Source: Spirochaetaceae bacterium
Lineage (GTDB): Bacteria > Spirochaetota > Spirochaetia > Treponematales > Breznakiellaceae
NCBI GenBank assembly: GCA_031265015.1
Contig: JAISDG010000172.1
Span: 1 to 7,956, forward strand
DNA: 7,956 nt
Direction: 5' to 3'
Position numbers and translations under genes: made by a program. The notes below the pieces were generated by a model, which worked only from the letters and a program-made list of their open reading frames with translations, made no database searches and was not told the DNA's origin. Shown in pieces: positions 6,563-7,956 of the stretch. The first letter of the stretch is position 1; each line of letters opens with the position of its first letter.

Positions 6563-6592
6563 AAGACAACATCCCCCCTTTTCCGGTATATT
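6563..6592 (+). promoter_or_regulatory. Candidate promoter of the beta-helix lipoprotein gene
   Basis: AAGACA (6563-6568, 4 of 6) and TATATT (6587-6592, 5 of 6) are separated by 18 nt. Transcription would start near 6599, inside the dyad at 6584-6612, giving a leader of about 25 nt that holds AAGGAG at 6613-6618. The overlap of the -10 and start point with the dyad is the arrangement expected of a repressor-controlled promoter. Confidence 0.35.
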
Positions 6593-6612
6593 GTAACCGT
6601 TACTTTATACCG
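6584..6612. promoter_or_regulatory. Composite 29-nt dyad, probable operator of the lipoprotein gene
   Basis: Outer arms CGGTATA (6584-6590) and TATACCG (6606-6612) and inner arms GTAAC (6593-6597) and GTTAC (6599-6603) share the centre base C6598. Only the two TT pairs at 6591-6592 and 6604-6605 break the symmetry, so 12 of 14 positions per arm match. It ends one base before the AAGGAG of the lipoprotein gene. It could bind a dimeric regulator, or as RNA form a hairpin next to the ribosome site. There is no following T-run, so it is not a terminator. Confidence 0.55.
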
Positions 6613-6624
6613 AAGGAGTTTGCG

Positions 6625-7764
6625 ATGAAAATGAACCTCTTGTTCCGAACCTGGGCAGGTCCGGTATTGTTCCTTGCCGTCTTGTTTCTTTCCTCCTGCG
6701 CTCCCAAAAGCCTGTATGTCGGCGCCGGAGGAAATGACGCAGATACCGGAAAATCCGAACGGGCGGCCTTTAAGACCCTGACCAAAGCCCTGGAAGCCGC
6801 TTCAAAACTAAAGAAAGACTGTACCATCGTGGTTGCCGGCGTTTTGAGCGTGGAAACCGAGGGCGGCGCCGGCGACAGCGTTTTCCTGGCGGACGGAACC
6901 GGAGAGGCGGTCATTACCATCAGCGGCAAAGCCGGCGCGGAGGGCGATCGGCGGGCTGTACTGAGCGGCGCCGGCGCGTCTCTGCCGGTGCTGCTGATAC
7001 GGAACAACGCCCAAATCCGGCTTGAAAACATAGAAGTGTCCGGCGCTTCGGACGGGAACGACGGCATTGTCGTCACGGAAGGCTCGACCCTGACCCTGGG
7101 GCCGGGAGTAAAGGTGTCGGATCATTCCGGCGCGGGAATTGTGGCGTCTAACAACGCGGCCATGGTCATGGAAGGAGGGGAAATCTCGGGCAATCAAAAC
7201 AGGGGAGTGGAGATTGCCACCACCGACAGTACCTTTGTCCTTAAGGGCGGAAAAATCAGCAACAACAAAGCCCCCGGCCAATGGGGCGCCGGCGTTCACA
7301 GTTACGGCGCTTTTACCATGGAAGGAGGGGAGATAAGCGAAAATCTGGCCGATAAAACCGGCCGGGGCGGCGGGGTCTGCGTCGATGAAGAATCCACCTT
7401 TACCCTTCGGGGAGGGAAAATCGTCAACAACCGGTCCGAGGGCTTTTCGTCCCGTAATGGCGGGGTGGGGAACGCCGGGGGAGGAGGCGTGGTAGTAAGC
7501 GGGTGTGCCAATGGTACTACCTTTATCATGGAAGGAGGGGAGATCAGCGGAAATTCCGCGGAGCGTTTTGGCGGCGGCATTTTGTTTATCACTAACGAAG
7601 CGGAGCTCGGAACCTTTACCATGAGCGGCGGTACGATTAGCGGCAACACCGCCCGGGGCGGCGGGGGCGTCTGCAACTACGGCGGCAGATTTACCGTAAC
7701 CCTTTCGGGGGGTGAAATTTCCGGCAATACCCCGGACGATATAACCGACGGATGGAACTGGTAA
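6625..7764 (+). CDS. Secreted lipoprotein with right-handed beta-helix repeats
   Basis: The 379-residue product starts at ATG 6625, with AAGGAG 6 nt upstream. Its signal peptide ends in the lipobox LSSC, so C25 should be lipidated and the protein anchored in the envelope. Residues about 30-75 (LYVGAGGNDADTG, then AAFKTLTKAL) resemble the DUF1565 start seen before beta-helix domains. Weaker rungs follow, then seven clear rungs of the pattern M/L-x-GG-x-I-(S/V)-x-N beginning at residues 182, 206, 232, 261, 302, 333 and 360, with GGG-V/I turns between them. This recalls chlamydial polymorphic membrane proteins and the GG-rich lipoproteins common in treponemes, but there is no C-terminal autotransporter barrel; the chain ends shortly after the last rung in GWNW. 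A surface, adhesion or glycan-binding role is possible, and no catalytic residues are recognisable. It appears monocistronic and diverges from the acyltransferase operon. Confidence 0.85.
   Translation: MKMNLLFRTWAGPVLFLAVLFLSSCAPKSLYVGAGGNDADTGKSERAAFKTLTKALEAASKLKKDCTIVVAGVLSVETEGGAGDSVFLADGTGEAVITISGKAGAEGDRRAVLSGAGASLPVLLIRNNAQIRLENIEVSGASDGNDGIVVTEGSTLTLGPGVKVSDHSGAGIVASNNAAMVMEGGEISGNQNRGVEIATTDSTFVLKGGKISNNKAPGQWGAGVHSYGAFTMEGGEISENLADKTGRGGGVCVDEESTFTLRGGKIVNNRSEGFSSRNGGVGNAGGGGVVVSGCANGTTFIMEGGEISGNSAERFGGGILFITNEAELGTFTMSGGTISGNTARGGGGVCNYGGRFTVTLSGGEISGNTPDDITDGWNW
7168..7541 (+). repeat. Three identical 14-nt in-frame repeats within the lipoprotein gene
   Basis: ATGGAAGGAGGGGA occurs at 7168-7181, 7318-7331 and 7528-7541, each encoding the MEGGE start of a rung. 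The last two copies are identical over 18 nt (7317-7334 and 7527-7544). The start-to-start distances of 150 and 210 nt are multiples of three, so recombination between copies would remove whole rungs in frame. Confidence 0.8.
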
Positions 7765-7795
7765 TAGACCGCGGGATTACGGCGCCCTTTTCCCT

Positions 7796-7812
7796 GACTT
7801 CCCCCGGGAGTC
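7796..7812. other. Small hairpin after the lipoprotein gene
   Basis: GACTTCC pairs with GGGAGTC (7 bp with one G-U) around a 3-nt loop, 31 nt after the stop codon. No T-run follows on either strand, so it is at best a weak or rho-assisted 3' end. It is the most compact hairpin I found in the 110-nt gap between the two convergent genes. Confidence 0.25.
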
Positions 7813-7846
7813 GTATAAATCCGCGCTATCCGGAAGACAGGGCCGC

Positions 7847-7908
7847 GGCGGAGGTGTATACTGAACCGGATTTGTCAAACGGCGCCGTTGGCCTTGATAA
7901 CCTCCGCC
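7847..7908. repeat. Wide inverted repeat spanning the end of the right-edge gene
   Basis: GGCGGAGGT (7847-7855) and ACCTCCGCC (7900-7908) are perfect 9-bp arms 44 nt apart. The enclosed DNA holds the perfect 12-nt palindrome AACGGCGCCGTT (7878-7889). It covers the stop and last codons of the hemerythrin-like gene. There is no T-tract, so a 3' stability structure is possible and chance is not excluded. Confidence 0.35.
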
Positions 7909-7956
7909 ATTTTAAGATCCACGATTTTTATATGGGTGATAAGCCAGTTCCCCACT
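7875..7956 (-). CDS. C-terminal end of a probable hemerythrin-like protein, cut off by the right edge
   Basis: The minus strand is open from the edge to a TGA at 7877-7875 and encodes 26 residues, VGNWLITHIKIVD then LKMAEVIKANGAV. The N-W-L-I-x-H-I-x-x-x-D string matches the last helix of bacterial hemerythrins, where this H-x4-D supplies two ligands of the di-iron oxygen-binding site, usually in the form WL-x-x-HI-x-x-x-D. The chain ends about 15 residues later, as usual for the family. It may be a stand-alone bacteriohemerythrin or the tail of a chemoreceptor or signalling protein. Only the tail is visible and the call rests on this short motif. The gene converges on the lipoprotein gene with a 110-nt gap. 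Confidence 0.5.
   Translation of the reverse strand, partial: VGNWLITHIKIVDLKMAEVIKANGAV

Noticed and set aside
6593..6603. A LacI/GalR-type operator
   Set aside because: GTAAC-C-GTTAC resembles GalR-like half-sites but has odd symmetry around one base rather than a central CG pair, so the regulator family cannot be named.

Overview
The window looks like a chromosomal segment from a spirochaete, most likely a Treponema of the termite-gut or environmental type. This is inferred from the gene content: a fused TRAP permease beside a DctP-type receptor, a lipoprotein built of M/L-x-GG-x-I-S-x-N beta-helix rungs, a bacterial GH3-family enzyme, and a hemerythrin-like gene end. Moderately GC-rich coding DNA with AT-richer promoter regions fits. 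No rRNA or other phylogenetic marker is present, so the assignment is not proven.

Layout. (1) Positions 1-313 form a divergent control region. The first 15 codons of a membrane or secreted protein run off the left edge on the minus strand, behind a good Shine-Dalgarno and a plausible promoter. Next come two copies of a GCCTCAC...AATGTTACC repeat that may be an insertion-sequence end, a GC-rich palindrome, and a candidate promoter for the rightward genes. (2) Positions 314-2786 (+) hold a GH3-type acyl-adenylating enzyme and, one base after its stop, a HAD-superfamily phosphatase. A strong intrinsic terminator (2703-2735) lies inside the annotated end of the HAD frame. (3) Positions 6512-2734 (-) read leftward: a PlsC-type lysophospholipid acyltransferase, a TRAP solute receptor (DctP) with a signal peptide, and a fused small-plus-large TRAP permease (DctQM) that overlaps dctP by 8 nt. 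The dctQM and HAD genes converge and overlap by 53 bp. (4) Positions 6513-6624 are a short divergent promoter region carrying a two-layer 29-nt dyad just before the Shine-Dalgarno of the next gene. (5) Positions 6625-7764 (+) encode a secreted beta-helix lipoprotein. (6) At the right edge, the last 26 codons of a probable hemerythrin-like protein enter on the minus strand.

How they work together. DctP and DctQM make a complete ion-coupled importer for an organic acid that cannot be named from sequence. The acyltransferase probably shares the transcript but acts in phospholipid synthesis. GH3 and HAD look translationally linked, but no joint pathway is known to me. The lipoprotein is a stand-alone envelope or surface protein. 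I see no recognisable novel multi-gene defence or mobile system. The most unusual items are the terminator inside the HAD frame, the composite dyad upstream of the lipoprotein, the tandem repeats at the left, and the acyltransferase-TRAP gene order.
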